Program-made: the position numbers and the translations under genes
Part shown: positions 36,341-49,800 of the stretch, in pieces
How the letters are laid out: every line of letters begins with the position of its first letter
Position numbering within the stretch: position 1 is the stretch's first letter
Notes under the pieces: model-generated
What the model was told of the DNA's origin: nothing
Databases searched by the model: none
Seen by the model: the letters and a program-made list of their open reading frames with translations, nothing else
Assembly (NCBI GenBank): GCA_016801885.1
Contig: CM028902.1
Span: 23,217,580 to 23,281,579 of the forward strand
DNA length: 64,000 nucleotides
Direction of reading: 5' to 3'
From: Toxotes chatareus
Taxonomy: Eukaryota; Chordata; Actinopteri; Toxotidae

Positions 36341-37811
36341 CCACCCACCTTTACTTGTTCTGTTTTTTTTTTTCCTTTGACCTGCAGCGCCCCCCTCTGA
36401 TAAGAGAGGGTCACTGCGCCACTTTGTCCTCCTCTGGCCTCTGTGAAGGTCTCCAGCATTAGCAAGAATGAGACCGGAAAATACAAGGAGGACTTCAAGA
36501 TAAAAGCACAAGATTTTTCATTGGAAACATTCGAATACATATGCATCCAAACCCTCTCTCTGTTTACTAATAAAACAACAAGGACAGTTACATTAACGGC
36601 AGTGTAACAGTTCAATTTTAAGCAACACAACCAGAAATGCAATATGAGACAGACGCTGATGATTTTAACTTTCTGTTTGTTAACACAAAGCCTGAATAAC
36701 CAGAATCAAAAGACTATAAAATGAAAGAGAACCCTGCACAACCAGCCTGCAGTAAATCCTGCCCCCAGTCATGATGTTTTCTTTTGTCACTGTTATTTTG
36801 TAGGCAACACTGGTACAGTACTCTCCAAGACCATTTCATACTTATACAATAAATGTTGTACAGAAAATATTTGGAACCTCTTTGCATACAACCCAAAAAA
36901 GCTGAAAGTACTGTGCTAAATATGGCTTCATATAAATCTCTCACCACTAAGTGCTTCTCTGTGGTGCTCCTCTCTCTGTATGACAGTGTTTACTTAGCTG
37001 CAACAAACCAACCTACTCTGCAGAGAAAAATTCCTTGAGGAAATCCATGAAAAATCAATGACTTATGTCTCTTGTTGCCATAAAATGTGGAAGTTGGAAT
37101 TCCCGCCACTTTGAAAAGACAGTGCATTTGCTGTGTTGGCCACAACCCCCACAGAACAGTACGATTAGTAGTAAAGGACAGTACGATTGAGATAGCTTCT
37201 ATAAATGATATTTTGACCTAGGGGTCTCCACGTGGTATAAAAGGCCGCACCACGACAGAGGAGGGGGGAGGGATTTTACAGGCCACATGGTATCTTAACT
37301 CTACCTGTCAGGCTGAATGTGGTGGGTTCTGGTAGACTGCTAAACCTCTAATTAACCTTTTAACCTCCTGAGACCTAGAGGAAAAAAGGTTTTGCCTTTT
37401 TGATTATTTTAATGATAATTTTAGTACTGTGGTTGAAAGAATCATGTTGCAATTTTCTCATGTGAGAGAATAAGGGTACACCCTAATGCCAAAAAGGTGA
37501 TTTATGACCCCTGACCCCCCCAATTAATAATAATGTTTGTTATTTTGTGATGCCACAGAATCCTCTTTGTACATACGTCTTTTGTAACATTCAAAGATGA
37601 GATGATCAGCGCAATCTATCTATCTATACCAAAACAAAATATAAAGAAACAGAAAAAATATATTTCTTTACAGTGAAGATTGTGGTCAAAGATTGTGGTT
37701 TAATTCTATAATATTTTATTTTACTCTGAAAGTAATGTACCGGAAGTCTTGTAGCCGGGCCTTGTTGAAAATGTGTGTGCGGCTTTTACCGGTCAGAGAA
37801 CGGGACAAACC
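36341..37811. other. Divergent spacer between fam169b and ldhd
   Basis: Shared upstream region of the minus-strand fam169b and plus-strand ldhd. No coding exon. It is AT-rich, with a short fragment of a Tc1-type end near 36735-36790. The last 80 bases before ldhd have more CpG and probably hold its TATA-less promoter and 5' UTR. Confidence 0.4.
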
Positions 37812-40800
37812 ATGGTGCTGGGATTGATATTGAGCCGCCGGCTGCTGTGTCGCAGGCCCGGCCTCCTGCAGCGCTGCAACATTAGGTCAGAAAACTCCTC
37901 CAGAGTAAGTTCTGTTTAACAAATACTTCGATATCTTTCTTTCCCCACCGTTTCATTTCACCGTTTCACGTTTTAAGCTAGGTCACATGTTGAGCGGGCG
38001 TAAAATCCAAATGCAGCAGGTCGAAGGTTTGGTGTGTTTGGTGCAGAAACAGTGTGAGCTTGTGACTGTTGTGTTTTGCTAGCTTAAATACAGCCAGTAA
38101 CAAATTAACTACCCAGTAACATTAGCTAATAACACACGTAATGAAATAACTTTATTGACATAAGCTACCTGTTAACAAAGCTGTTCAGAGTTTGTTGTAG
38201 CTGTCAAAACTATTGTGGCAGTAGGGTTGAACTGTATGAGCGTATCAGCTTATTTCATATTTATCGATTTAATTAACTACTAATGAGGAAGGAAACGTAT
38301 TGAGCTTGCCTGTTAGAGCCCACCAATACACACTGTGTGTTCTGGTCTGTAACACTGGGTGTAAACATAAATGAATAAGGAAACATCAACAGCGTTTTCA
38401 AACAAACATTACACAAAAGATGGTTTTTGGCAATTTCCTTTTATGTACCATATAATAATGAAAAATAAAAATACATAAATTAGGAAAATGTGACTTATAA
38501 AGTGACAAACAACTACTGTGCTGGTTCCTGTCACTGAAGAGACAGGGCTGACTGAAAAGGCAGACTGCTGGGGGTCTCACTGTTCCCACAAGACACTAAT
38601 TCGTGGGCTCAGGTTGTCAGCACAGACTGACTTTGTGTATATGCTGTGCGATGGTACCTTCTCAAATGTTGTGTGTGTGTCTCCGTCCACACAGTTCATC
38701 TTCATACCTTGTAACAGATATCACACCGTCTAACTCTGCTCACAGCTGATAGTTTTTGGTTTAGGGTGTATTCTGCAAATGTTCCCCGGAGGGAGCAGGG
38801 ATGTTTGTTGGAAGCCCACAAGGAACGTTCCCCTGAAGTAATCCAACATTTTTTTTGTGGTTTTTCTAATTTCAGAAAAACAGGTGAACTGAATTTAACA
38901 AAATAATGGTGACGATACAGTAATTATAAAACTCCAAATAAACAAAACAGTCCTGTCTAAGAACATAGGTAAAATTGACTTTGCAAACCATGACAGTGTA
39001 ACTGTCAGCACTGTACAGTGCAAGTCTAAAATAGTTAGTGTGAACTGGCATGTTTGTTCTCATGTGTGAGTTTTTGCAGGATGTGACTGTGCAGCTGATT
39101 TTCTTCTTTATGTCCTACAATAGGCCATACTCCTGTCTGGATGATTTATAATTTTTGGTCTTTGCGTTAGTTTTGATTAATTACTCTAATTTTATTTTAA
39201 GGACATGATGTTAAATGTAAGTTAAATCGGAGTTACTAACCAATTTCACAGTTGAATCTTTTAAGGCATCAGTTCATTAGATTTCGATGAGATTGTGCCG
39301 TGATGCACAGTAGAAATCAGCAAAAGACACATGTGACAGGTTGTTGTCTCACTAAAGAGTGTGAGCGCCTCAACAGGAAGGAAGTAAAGATCTCACACAG
39401 GTGTACACCTGCATGTTTCAGTCTCTCTCTGAGTTGGCCCAAAGATGGCGCTCACATCAAATATTGCAGTTACCTGTTACCATCAGAGGACCCATCTGCC
39501 ATGCTGTCACACTTGATTTGGCCTTGGACAGACCCTCCACAACAGAACCTGTGGAGTAAAAAATGAAGATTCAGCTGTGGAACAAAGATGCTAATGAACA
39601 GCCCGTCAGCATCATAGCATCCAATTTAGGAAGCTTACAACAACTATTAGGAAGAGAGATGAGTGGAGTGTGTCCATTTTCCCAGTGTTCTGACGTCTCC
39701 CACAGACTCCAGCTCTAAATCAACAGGGATGACCGTGCACCTCCACAGCCCCCAGCCCTGCTGTCAGCTGGACAGCCTATACCCATCTCCATCTGAGCTG
39801 AACTAAACAGAGAACAGCAAAATCAATCACAGTAAAAGACCAATTCAACTCTAATGTACTGTAGCATTTCCTCTACACTTTTCAGACTTCAAGGTTGGAC
39901 GTGCTGTTCGTTCTGAGAAGCTTTTCTGTTCCCCACAGTTGTACAGAGTGGTTATTCGAGTTAGCGTCAGGCAGTCTGACCATTCTCCTCTGACTTCTCT
40001 CAACATGGTTTTTGTTTTTGGCTCCATTCTGAGTTAAACTCAGTTAAAGACTGTTGTGTTTCAGAAACACTTAAACCAGCCCGTCTGACACCAACAATCA
40101 TGTCACGGTCAAAATCACTGAGATCAGATTTTTTTCTCCTCATTCTGATGTTTGATTTGAACATTAAGTGCTGACCTGTATCTGCAGGATCTTACGTATT
40201 GATCTGCTGCCTCATGATTGGTTGATTGGATAATTTCATGAATAAGCAGGTGTTCCTGATACAGTGCTCAGTGAGTCTTTATGTTACAGTGTGTTTGGGT
40301 ACTGTGTCTGCTTATTTTTAAGATATGCAGTGGACTTTAATTCAGTCCTACATCCTTTCTCTCATGTGGCTTCTTGAGATTCCCATTAAACAGCGAAGCA
40401 GAACCCCAGATGGAAAGTGTACAGTGAGATAGACATTTACTTCTGAACATATTTATACAAACAGGCTCTTAACTGTACAGCTGACAATACGACTGGTTGC
40501 TCCCTGACTGAGTTATGAACAGGGTGTTTTTTTTAAGGACCTCTGCCAAAAATAGGAAGTAAATCTATTACAGAAAAGCTAACTTGTTCAGTTAGTGACA
40601 CCGGCTGCTGTTACCTCTGTGACTCCACTACAGATGACCTATTATGGCAAAAGCAATTTGAAGTTGTTATACTGTCAGTAGCAATTGGTGACGTTTATAT
40701 TGTTGTTAGCTAATCTGCACAACATGTTAGCTAACTTTTAATAAGACAAAAAAAGCTTTATATTGTTTTAACAGTAACTCTAATAATAAATATTATTAGA

Positions 40801-43800
40801 ATTATAGGTCGAAAAACTCAAGACACGATGTCACATAATGTAAATTTCAGATTTTTAAAGACAATTTTGAGTTAGACATTAAGTTAAATTAACTTACTAA
40901 TTTGAGATCATTAAAATAACATTAATTCATCTGCTATGAGTTAATGATTAACTTAACTAACAATAACAAAAGCAAAAAAAAACAAATCACACCATGTTGC
41001 AGTCAATAATGGGAAACGGGATTTTTCTCAGTCACTAGGGAGCGTTCCATTAAGGTTTTTACATTGGTGAAACCAAAAAGTTAGTCCTCAACTTTAACGT
41101 CTTTTCTCTTGTAAAAATAAAAACACAGTTTGAAAGCACCTCCAGTTAAGCTGGCGATGGGCAGATGAAACCCAATGAATCTTTGGGGTTTTCTTTCCAT
41201 TTGTACCAAAAATATATATATTTATAGCTTTGGTGCTTCAGATAGAGAAAGTACAGCAACATCTGGTGGTTTGTAAGACTTATAGCAGCCCCTCAAGACT
41301 GTGGCTGAGGCACCACACCACCACACTTATTAGATTTTTAGTCTCATGTGTCAATAAAAGCCTGCATGTTATTAATAAGTCTGTAATACTTTGTGTGCTG
41401 CATTTACTTAAATGTGACTGTGCAGAATGTTAAAGTAAAACAATAAATTCATTGTCCAGAAAACTTAGATATAGGATAATTTTGTTGACACAAGCTATTA
41501 ATGCAACTCACAGGTGGAGTTTAGGCACAAGTATCACTGTGGGCTCATTTTATGGTTTATTTTTATGTAACATTTTATTTGAGTTACATTGTGATATGAT
41601 TTTATTTCTCTTCTTATCCCACAAATGTCCATCACAGCAGATACATGTGAAACTGACAGTTTGACTCGTTCTCTCTAAATAAGAAAACAGAACATTTCAA
41701 GGCCAGTTTTCAATTCAATTTTCAAAGATGAAATATAAAACTGAACGCTTGTTCAGTTTTATATTTCATCTTTACCTCCTACTCTCTTGTGATGACTCAC
41801 TGTCCTTCACTGTGTGTGTGTGTCTGTCTGTGTGTGTCTGTCTGCACAGAGTGCTGCTGTGGACAGCGTGCTCTCTGCATTCAGGTCTATATGTGGTGAG
41901 GACGGCGTCTCATTGGGTGAAGCTGTCAGAGAGCAGCATGGCAAAGATGAGTCTGTACACAGGTTAGTGACACGGACACACACTCATGATGCTGCATGGC
42001 GATGATGTCGTCCATACACTTACATCTTACATCACCTGCTGCAGTGGAAGTAAATGGAGCCTTGAATGTTAGTGCAAACAGTTCCTGCAGGTTTCCCAAC
42101 TTCTGCTGGTGACTTCCAAACCCTCTGTCTGTGCAAAGACAGTGATGAACAAACTGTGTTACTGCACCATCAGATGCTTAATCAGGACAATACTGTACTG
42201 CAGGAAGTAGTTCTGTATATTTCTGTCAGAATAGAGAGAACAAAGCACTGGAGGTTTCATCCTACAGCAAGTTAATGACCCAAAACATAAGAGAAGAAGC
42301 AGATGGTGGCTTCATATGATGAAAGACCAGCACAGTCTCCAGACTTAAACCCTGTGGAGCTGGTTTGGAATAAACTGGACAGAAGGTGAAAAGGTAAACT
42401 ACAAGTGCAACACATATGTGAGGACATCTGCAACAGAGTTGGGACAAACCTTCTGAATGTGTTCAGCTGCTGAACACACTGAAATTTAGATTAAATTTAC
42501 TTCAATAAAAAGATTCCATGATTTTTACAGAACATTTATGGCCTCTAGGGGCAGCAGGACAACCTGAAAACCTGAAAACAAGATAGCAAACAGTTGTATA
42601 ATTACACACCCAGCAGTTGTGAACATGTGGAATTGTGTCAAATGTAAGTACAATATTCACTCTGCTTTTAGCTCTGTTGTGGTTTCCAGCAGAAAGATAC
42701 TGGGATCTTTAACAGTTAAATGTTCAATTCATCAGCTAACAGTTATCTTTGGTGCTTGAAACGTAGTGAGTGGAGTTTATCAGAGCTTCGTTTTAAAAGC
42801 TGTGTGCTGTGGCTGGAAACGAGGAGAACGAGATCCGAGTTGTGGGCTGAGGAACCAAAAGTTAAATGAGGCTAAAAAGCTCAGTGGTTAAAAGTGAAAC
42901 CGTAGAGTTGGAATATTTTTCTCTGTAGTCTTCTCTGTCTCTGTGAGTCACCTCTTTCACATTGTTGTTTCATTCTTTGTTTATATAAAACGGTTGTTTG
43001 GTGCATCTTTTCTGGTACAGCCTAGTTCAGGTCAGCAGAATATGAAGGGTTAATCTGTGTACTGTAGTTTTATCACGTCTCCTTCCTGTCTGCTCGTAAC
43101 ACAGACATGTCCCCACATGGACCTTCATGATGGCGCCAGGAGTGTTGGTTGTCTGGTGATTAATAATTTCTTTGTAACTGTGCAGGACTATAAATAAGAT
43201 GTTTTCCCACTAAATTCAATGATCAGTAATAACAAAAGGTGCTGTTCGGTGGAGGAGTACGGAGAATGGTGACTGAGAGCATTGTGTTGCTGCTGTCCAG
43301 ATGTTGTCCCCCAGATGTGGTGGTGTTTCCTCGTTGTGTGGAGGAGGTCAGTGCCCTGACCAAGGTCTGCCACCAACACCGCCTTCCCGTCATCCCTTTT
43401 GGCACCGGGACTGGCCTGGAGGGAGGCGTCTCCGCAGTGAAGGTGAGAGAAAGGAGGACGTAGTTCAGTCGTCTTTTACATGTATGTTTACAATAGACAA
43501 TTTAAAAACACTGTACAAGTATACATGAACTGTATGTTTCTTCCTTCTGCTCTTAGGGTGGAGTGTGCTTCAGTCTGAGAAACATGGACCAGGTTCTGGA
43601 TCTCCACGCGGAGGACTTCGATGTGACAGTAGAGCCTGGTGTGACTCGGAAGGCCCTGAATGCCTACCTGCGAGACACCGGCCTGTGGTTTCCTGTTGGT
43701 CAGTCACGCTGTCTCCCAGCTTTCACTGTATTTTTCAGTAGCTCAGTGGGTAAACAGTGTGTGTTTAATTGAAGTTTAATCTTGGGTTTTCCTCTGGGCG

Positions 43801-46800
43801 AGTGAGACAGTCCAGTCCAAAGGTGAGACATTTGATTGGTTGGATTACAGGGATTCAGCTCTGGAGTAAAAGTGCTGTAAGAAGTATTTTAATGTTAATA
43901 AATTATTGTCTCATTAGTTTTGAGACATGGGAGGAATTTCTGTGAATAAACGAGATCATCGTTTATTCACGCTGGACGAATGAGCTTTTCAGTCTTATTT
44001 TCAGACTGACTTATGTTTTCTTTGTCCACCTTGTCCACTCCCTAATGTCCTGGGTGTGACATGCAATGTCTCAGTCCAGCCTGGTCGGTCATGTATGCCG
44101 GCAGCATCAATCCCGTGGATTGTGGATTGTGGATATCTTTCACTTTTCCATTTCCCTGTTGGTCAGTCACATGAAAAGCATTTTACAAGATAAATCTTTT
44201 CCATTAAAGGCGTTCACCAAGGATGTATGTGAAACTGTGTAAGTCCTTTTCCTCTAACGAGATTTTTTTTTTCATCTTCCCGAGCTGTCAGAGTCAGTAA
44301 TGTCAGATTTGTTTTCCACTGGCAGGAGTATGAGTTATATCTGAGGCAGATAACTTAACCCATCCCTGTTCATCAGAGGTGACGTGGAAAATGTTTTTAA
44401 AATATGTTGTTGTGTAAAGAACACACCACTGTCAGGATTACCTTAGATTTACATTTTCTTTATATGTATGAAACCGTTTGTAAAGTAATGTAAGAAACAC
44501 TTTGATGCTCCTCTGCCGTCTCAGACCCTGGAGCCGATGCGTCTCTGTGTGGAATGGCTGCCACCAGTGCGTCTGGCACTAATGCAGTGCGTTATGGAAC
44601 CATGAGGGAAAATGTCATAAACCTGGAAGTGGTGCTGGCTGATGGGACCATCATACACACAGCTGGCAAAAGCCGACGTCCCAGGTAACCCTGCTCACTC
44701 CAGAAACAGGCATGTAAACAGGAAGACTTTAAACGTCTTAGTCATGCCTCCCCTCCCTATCGTCCTTAGGAAGTCTTCAGCAGGCTACAACCTGACAAAC
44801 CTGTTTGTGGGTTCAGAGGGCACCCTGGGGATCATCACTAAGACTACGTTGCGCCTGTATGGCATCCCGGAGGCCATGGTGTCAGCCGTCTGTTCTTTTC
44901 CCTCTGTCCAGGATGCTGTGGACAGCACAGTGCAGATCCTACAGGCTGGAGTACCCATCGCTCGCATCGGTGAGGAGATAATGGCTGACATCCATTCAAT
45001 AGATAGCAGCACCGTTTCCACATGACAGTCAACACGGCATGCTTGATGGACGGATGGACTGTATAAATATATTATTGTATAAAACATATTGCTTTCATTT
45101 ATTTACTGTTTGAGACACATTTCTATTATTCAAATCCAAAATGATGCAAACTCAAAGACAAATGAAGACGGTGTTGTCTTTGTTGGCATCATTCATCATA
45201 ACATCTAGCCTGATTGTCATACAGCAGCCCACTGACATGGTTCTAAATCTGTTGTTATCCAATTTTAACTCTCCAAATGTCTTAAAATGTCCATACAGTG
45301 GGGTCCAAGACTAAGACCACTGGAACCATTCAGAGTTTTTGAAGGGAAATCCATTGTTTTTCAGATGAGTCCCCTGGCCACCCCCCCCCCCCCCCATAAC
45401 AATCTCAGTTTTTGAACCTCAGTATTTCTAAAATCTTGCGTACGGCCAGCAACAACAAATCCACAAATCATTACCGTGCGCGTCCCAGTGGAGCAGTCAC
45501 TTACATTGATTTTGTGTTTACGCTACTAACCCGCTGAGCATGAGCGGAGCGCGGTTAGAGAGAGGGAGCCAGACCCATTATATCCAGATAGGTGGAGATT
45601 ACTGTCCACTGGAGCTGTTAATAACTCGGACATCTGAAATGTGACCCAGACCACACACTGCTGTTTGTAAGACGTCAGAAGTCAAAGAGGTTGGAAGCCG
45701 CTGGTTTAATCTTTAACACGGTGATGTAACATGTTGAAAAGTCTTACAACTAGTAACTAGTAACTAAAGCTGTCAGACAGCTTGTGGAGTAGAAAGCTCA
45801 CATTATTTAACATGAATGCTCAGCTTCCATAGGAGAGCTCACCCAAGACTGGGCACGTTTAGCCGTGTGTTGATAAACCATGAAACAAACATAAATGCCA
45901 TTTTTCCATCATGTTTTCCACGTGGTTTCACACTTCCTGAATCTGGCCGCCACTCTTAATTTCATCATGTCGTTGTGCCTTCTTCTTCTTCTGCGGTGGT
46001 TTAATGGCACCTGACTGGAGAATTAGTGCCGCTAGCTGTCTATGTTGACAAAAGCTCGTAACACTGACGTAACAACAGTGGATGGAAATGTATTCATGTG
46101 CATTTTCTCTTGCTGATTTTCTGAAAATTGTCAACGTTTGTGCTTCAACTTCCACACAGTAGCATGGGTCAGACTGGTTATCCCCTACTGGGAGAGTGCA
46201 GGGCGATACATGTGATCACAGCTCAGCAGACCGTGGTGTGGTTAAAGCCTGCTGCACTGTTCCAAATGGGGCTTCAATAATCAATTATTAGAGCCCCCCT
46301 CCTCCTCCTCCTCCTCCCCCCCAAACCCATGGCCTGTTAACTGGACACATCTGGCTCAAGTCTAAACAAGGCTCAAGATGCCTGTTGCAATTAATTTACT
46401 TTGACTGGCACCTCGTATCAAAACCTAACTATTTAAAACCTTGGAGGACTTTTTGATCAGAGACTGTAAATAAGTAGGTGATGAGATCTGAATGGACATC
46501 TTCCTCCTGGAGCATATTTAAAATGAGCATGTGTCAAAAATAGAAGATTCTTTAAATTTACTTTCTAAGTCTCTGAAAAGTTAAACTCTGAGTCCACTTC
46601 CTGCGAGTGTTCTCAGGTTGTGTGTGACCTCCAGCAGAGCAAGACCAGATTTCAAAATGAAAACATCAATATGCCCGGCACATCGAGGGATAATGCACTG
46701 TACTAAAAATTGTCATTGGCGTGGCCGGATTTGATTGATACACACTTTTCACTGTGCTATAGACAGTGCTGGTTACCACAAAGACACTGAGAGAAGAACA

Positions 46801-49800
46801 TAAGCAGTTAATTAGGACAAAGTTTTCTGTTTCTGAGACAAACAAAGGTCGTTTTTACAATAAAATCAATTTAATCTTTTCAGTTTTTAGTGTTGAACGT
46901 GTTCAAAGGGGAAGGAATCTCCTCAGACCTGTCTTTGATCGTTTCCTCACAGTATGCTGTCCAGACTGAAGATGCAATTAAATACAGATGAACTTTAGCG
47001 GTATCTCCGGGCTACTCAGCTTCGTCCGGCCCACAGAAGGCCACGAACCTTTATTGACCTCTCTGAGAAAGTACTCTCCTGCAGTAAAAGGATAATAGAA
47101 TCCAGCAGGGAGGAACAGATAATAAAATTAACAGCGAAAACAGATCAATATCAGTTATTGGCAGTTGGAAAATGTGTTTACAAGAGTTTAGCAACAGCTG
47201 ATAAAAGTCAGAAGAATGACCTGTTTAGATGCATCACACTAATATTTGTGTTTGCTCTCTCTCTTTCTCTGTGTGTGTGTGTGTTATCCAGAGTTTCTGG
47301 ATGATGTGATGGTTGATGCGTGCAACAGGTTCAGTGGTCTGTCCTACCCCGTGAGCCCGACCCTGTTCCTGGAGTTCCACGGCTCTGAGCAAAGCCTTAA
47401 GGAACAAGTCAGCACAACTGGTGTGTGAATGTACAATATACGAACACAACACACAATTCTTACAACAAGTTCACACATCATTACTGTTGGATGGTAATCT
47501 AATATGCACTGGCTTCAGAAAGTATTCAGAGCCCATCACTTTGTTTTTTATGGTGTTTTGACCATCATCACCGTCTATGCTCAGTAGCACTTGACAAAAT
47601 GAAAACATAAACTCCAAAGAATTCAGATTCCTGGCAGATCCTCTCAGGCTTCATCAGGTTTGGCTGGACTTCCAGGTCTGGGAAGAGTTCAGGTGGTTCC
47701 AGATTTCTTCATTTCACAATTATTGTGAAAGAAAGAAACGGGCCACCGTGCTCCTGGGACCACTCAGAGCTGTAGAAGGGATTTTATTACCTTGTTGATG
47801 ATCTATGCCTCGCCACAGTTTTATTGCAGAGGTCTACAGAGAGTTCTTCGGGCTTCGTGGCTTTGTTTTTGTCCAGACATGCAGCGTGAATTATATACAC
47901 AGGTTTGTGACTTTGTGAACTGTGTCCAATCAATTCAGTTTACCACAGGTTCTGGAGACATCTCAAGGATAATTAAATCAAACTGGATGCGGTTTGTCCC
48001 ACAGCAAAGTGTCCCAATACTTTTGTAAATGAGAGAAAATTTAAAAATCTACTTTGCCATTCACTTTGTCATTATGGTTTACTGAGTCTAGGCTGGTTTG
48101 CAACAATCTAAAATCTTACAACAACATAAAGTGATTCTGGTAATTTGTTCATCTTCGTATGTTTTTCCACTGTGGGCGTATTCATGTGAGAACTGGATGC
48201 TGAACCTTTTAATTCCAGTGAAAGTGCTTTCCCATCACATACAAAAAGTTTCTTCTCTTCCTGAATTCCTCCTGCATTGTGCTGCACACCTAACATACAC
48301 ACGAGTGTTTCTCTCCCTGAGTCTGATGGCTTTCCGAGGCACTGAAAAAGTTTATACAAAGTAAGACCTTCAAGGCAGAATGAGCTGACAATCAACAGTC
48401 GACCGTCAGCTGGTCTATAAACATTAGCGCCACAGGCAGTGTAGACATGGGAGTTTAACAGTGACTCAGTGGATGTTCTACTGGCACAACTGCAAAAAAC
48501 ACTTTTGGTCTGTTTGTGTTTCTTTAGAGGACATCGCTCAGAGCAACAGAGGCTCAGATTTTCAGTGGGCTCAAGATGCAGCAACAAGGAACCGGTTGTG
48601 GAAAGCACGTCATGATGCCTGGTACGCTGCTCTGGCTCTCAGACCTGGCTGCAAGGTACCTGCCCCCCCCCAACCACCCAATTACAACTATTCCAGAGAG
48701 ATAACAGCGTTCAGCTGGCAGTATCTTATTTTCTCTTATTTATATCACTTACCACAATATTACCCCCCCCCCCCCCCCGCCTGTGACTGCTGTCTCTGGA
48801 GCTAGAGGTATGGCGTTGCTGCTGCCGTTATTCCTCTGGTTGAAAGGCTTTGTGTACTAACACCATAACCACTCTGAGGCACTTTTATGTCTCACTTTAT
48901 TCACTGTTAAATCGTAGCGATTGCAAAAGACAACCTCTTGACGCTGTTCCAATTCTGTGACCTTCTCTTCATTGTGTGTGCGTGCGTGCGTGCGTGTAGG
49001 CCTACGCTACAGACGTGTGTGTCCCTCTGTCTCGACTGCCTCAGATCGTTGTGGAGACAAAGGAGGACCTGATTGAGAACAGACTTACAGGTGAGCACGC
49101 TGCTGTTTACTGATGCAGACTCCGTGTTAATGATGTTGATGATGCTTGATGTGATTCATTATTGTGTGTATATAATGCCTCTGCCTGCAGCGTTGTTAAC
49201 CTGTGAATGTATCTTAATTATTACAATCAGAGCAATCGCAAAAGAGAAAAGGACTAACTGGACGTCTTACAAAGGCTGCGTCACAGTATTGTGACAGTAC
49301 ATTTCAGTGATGAGACGGATTCTAGTTATTAAAATCGAATAGATTCTGTCTGATAGACTGATTACAGCCATTCAAAATCACCTTTAGATCAAATCTTAAT
49401 CAGGGAACAGTACAAGATGAGTGTTGCCAGTTAAGTGACAAGTTTTTTAAAACTAATACATGAACTTTTTTTTTTTTACTGTGTCTGTATTTCAGGTTTT
49501 TGCCCAAAAATCCTCTCCCCAGTCACTGGGCCATTTCTGTGTGTGTATATTGGTTAATGTGGGTGTGACATATGGGCGTGTCCAGCAGCCATTAGCGGTG
49601 CACTGATTGTGTAACAGCGACCATCGGGAGCACTTTATTCCCAGCGTAATGAAAAAGCCACTTAATAGCAGCTGATCTTGTTTTTCTTGTCTCCTGTGGT
49701 GTGACTTCAGATGCAGCTGCAGTTATGTAGAGGTGTAGTCAAGGATGTGTCAGTACATCACTGCAGTGTTGAGTGGGCAAATCACACACACCCCTGCTCT

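Noticed and set aside
48108..48608. 166-codon minus-strand frame across ldhd exon 8
   Set aside because: Antisense to a proven ldhd exon and to intron repeat sequence; no motif.
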